Shown here: in pieces, positions 21,595 to 21,854 of the stretch
How the letters are laid out: each line of letters begins with the position of its first letter
Numbering within the stretch: position 1 is the stretch's first letter
From: an uncultured Oscillospiraceae bacterium
GTDB lineage: Bacteria; Bacillota; Clostridia; Oscillospirales; Ruminococcaceae
Direction of reading: 5' to 3'
Assembly: GCA_910586535.1 (NCBI GenBank)
Contig: CAJUHS010000026.1
Location: 1 to 21,854 of the forward strand
Length of the DNA: 21,854 nucleotides
Notes under the pieces: generated by a model
What the model saw: only the letters and a program-made list of their open reading frames with translations
Told to the model about the DNA's origin: nothing
Database searches by the model: none
Translations under genes and position numbers: made by a program

Positions 21595-21612
21595 GTAATC
21601 AGACCCGCTCCG
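21575..21612. repeat. GGAGCRGGT inverted pair 4
   Basis: CGGAGCAGGTC (21575-21585) and GACCCGCTCCG (21602-21612) are inverted with one mismatch around 16 bases that contain the -10 box, the clearest of the four pairs. Confidence 0.6.
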
Positions 21613-21675
21613 TTGTAGCGGTTTCGGCTCTTACATTTCGCTTTGGTCGGTGGAATATGTAAGGGCTGTTCTTAT
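21601..21675 (+). ncRNA. Candidate small RNA of the element, about 75 nt
   Basis: Downstream of a perfect promoter lie two hairpins: CCGCT/AGCGG (21605-21609 with 21617-21621) and GCTCTTACAT/ATGTAAGGGC (21627-21636 with 21657-21666, 10 bp with one wobble). A moderate U-rich tail TGTTCTTAT follows. No open frame with a ribosome binding site is present. The 3' end touches the stop codon of the minus-strand gene at 21672. Confidence 0.45.
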
Positions 21676-21854
21676 ACTCTAACTGCTATTTGTGCGCCAA
21701 AACTAACCCACGGATTAAAGCCGCCTACAATGGAAAATCCTATTGCTTTCAGTTCTTTGCCTTTATCCATAAGCGGGGCGAGAACGCTTGCTATAGCTCT
21801 CGGAAGATACCCGATAAAAAATACTCGGTTATCCCTTAAAGCGGCGTATACGGC
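21672..21854 (-). CDS. Partial gene of unknown function, cut by the window edge
   Basis: The minus strand is open from the window end to a TAA at 21672, giving the last 60 residues of a protein. Readable pieces are RDNRVFFIGYLPRAIASVLA, PLMDKGKELKAIGFSIVGGF and NPWVSFGAQIAVRV. It has the look of a compact alpha/beta domain; I do not recognise it. A competing plus frame from 21731 has no ribosome binding site. Orientation matches the gene at 20979. Confidence 0.45.
   Translation of the reverse strand, partial: AVYAALRDNRVFFIGYLPRAIASVLAPLMDKGKELKAIGFSIVGGFNPWVSFGAQIAVRV

Noticed and set aside
21731..21854. Plus-strand open frame starting MENPIAFSS at the right edge
   Set aside because: No ribosome binding site. 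The opposite strand reads more like a protein, though neither can be settled within the window.
15007..21854. A duplicated tRNA-Thr 3' end as the far attachment site
   Set aside because: I looked for the T-arm/acceptor sequence in the right part of the window and did not find a second copy; the element end is probably outside.
1..21854. CRISPR array or insertion sequence
   Set aside because: No regularly spaced direct repeats and no transposase were seen on either strand.

Overview
The window looks like one end of an assembled contig from a Gram-positive anaerobe of the Clostridia, most likely a Ruminococcus-like member of the Oscillospiraceae. The pointers are strong AGGAGG ribosome binding sites, near-consensus sigma-A promoters, an FtsEX/LytM division operon, a pyrophosphate-type phosphofructokinase and two GH5 cellulase-like lipoproteins. 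The genus is inferred from gene content only. Bases 1-48 are not biological: they match the Illumina P7/TruSeq read-2 adapter with an 8-base index, so the first gene is cut by an artefact.

Host part (49-15180). On the minus strand, reading right to left, are a CdaR/PucR-type regulator and then ftsE, ftsX, a LytM (M23) coiled-coil hydrolase with intact zinc ligands, and the start of an S41 protease. This is a division-site peptidoglycan-hydrolysis operon. Next come lgt and a DUF4190 membrane protein, then a pyrophosphate phosphofructokinase gene followed 22 bases later by a GH5 cellulase gene. Divergent from these, on the plus strand, are a solitary sugar-binding lipoprotein with cre/LacI-like operators upstream and a second GH5 gene with a long structured leader. 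After that come cysK and a membrane protein that keeps a SipW-like signal-peptidase outline but has lost the catalytic Ser and His, both on minus. A promoter-driven, unidentified structured RNA region leads into tRNA-Thr(CGT).

Mobile part (about 15140-21854, right end not reached). A tyrosine integrase sits beside the tRNA, overlapped by an AT-rich XRE repressor gene. Divergent from them is a small-protein operon: an HTH protein, an excisionase-like protein, an unknown protein, an HUH rolling-circle Rep, another unknown protein and a sigma-like protein. Two unknown genes on minus follow. The control region has a perfect TTGACA-17-TATAAT promoter embedded in GGTGC operators.

The element also carries recurring GGAGCRGGT inverted repeats. 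Two of these wrap consensus promoters that appear to make short RNAs of about 75 nt (18040-18117 minus, 21601-21675 plus). A GC-rich hairpin near 20113-20154 and a 16-base palindrome found twice are candidate replication or transfer sites. The whole looks like an integrative element that replicates by rolling circle and encodes small RNAs.
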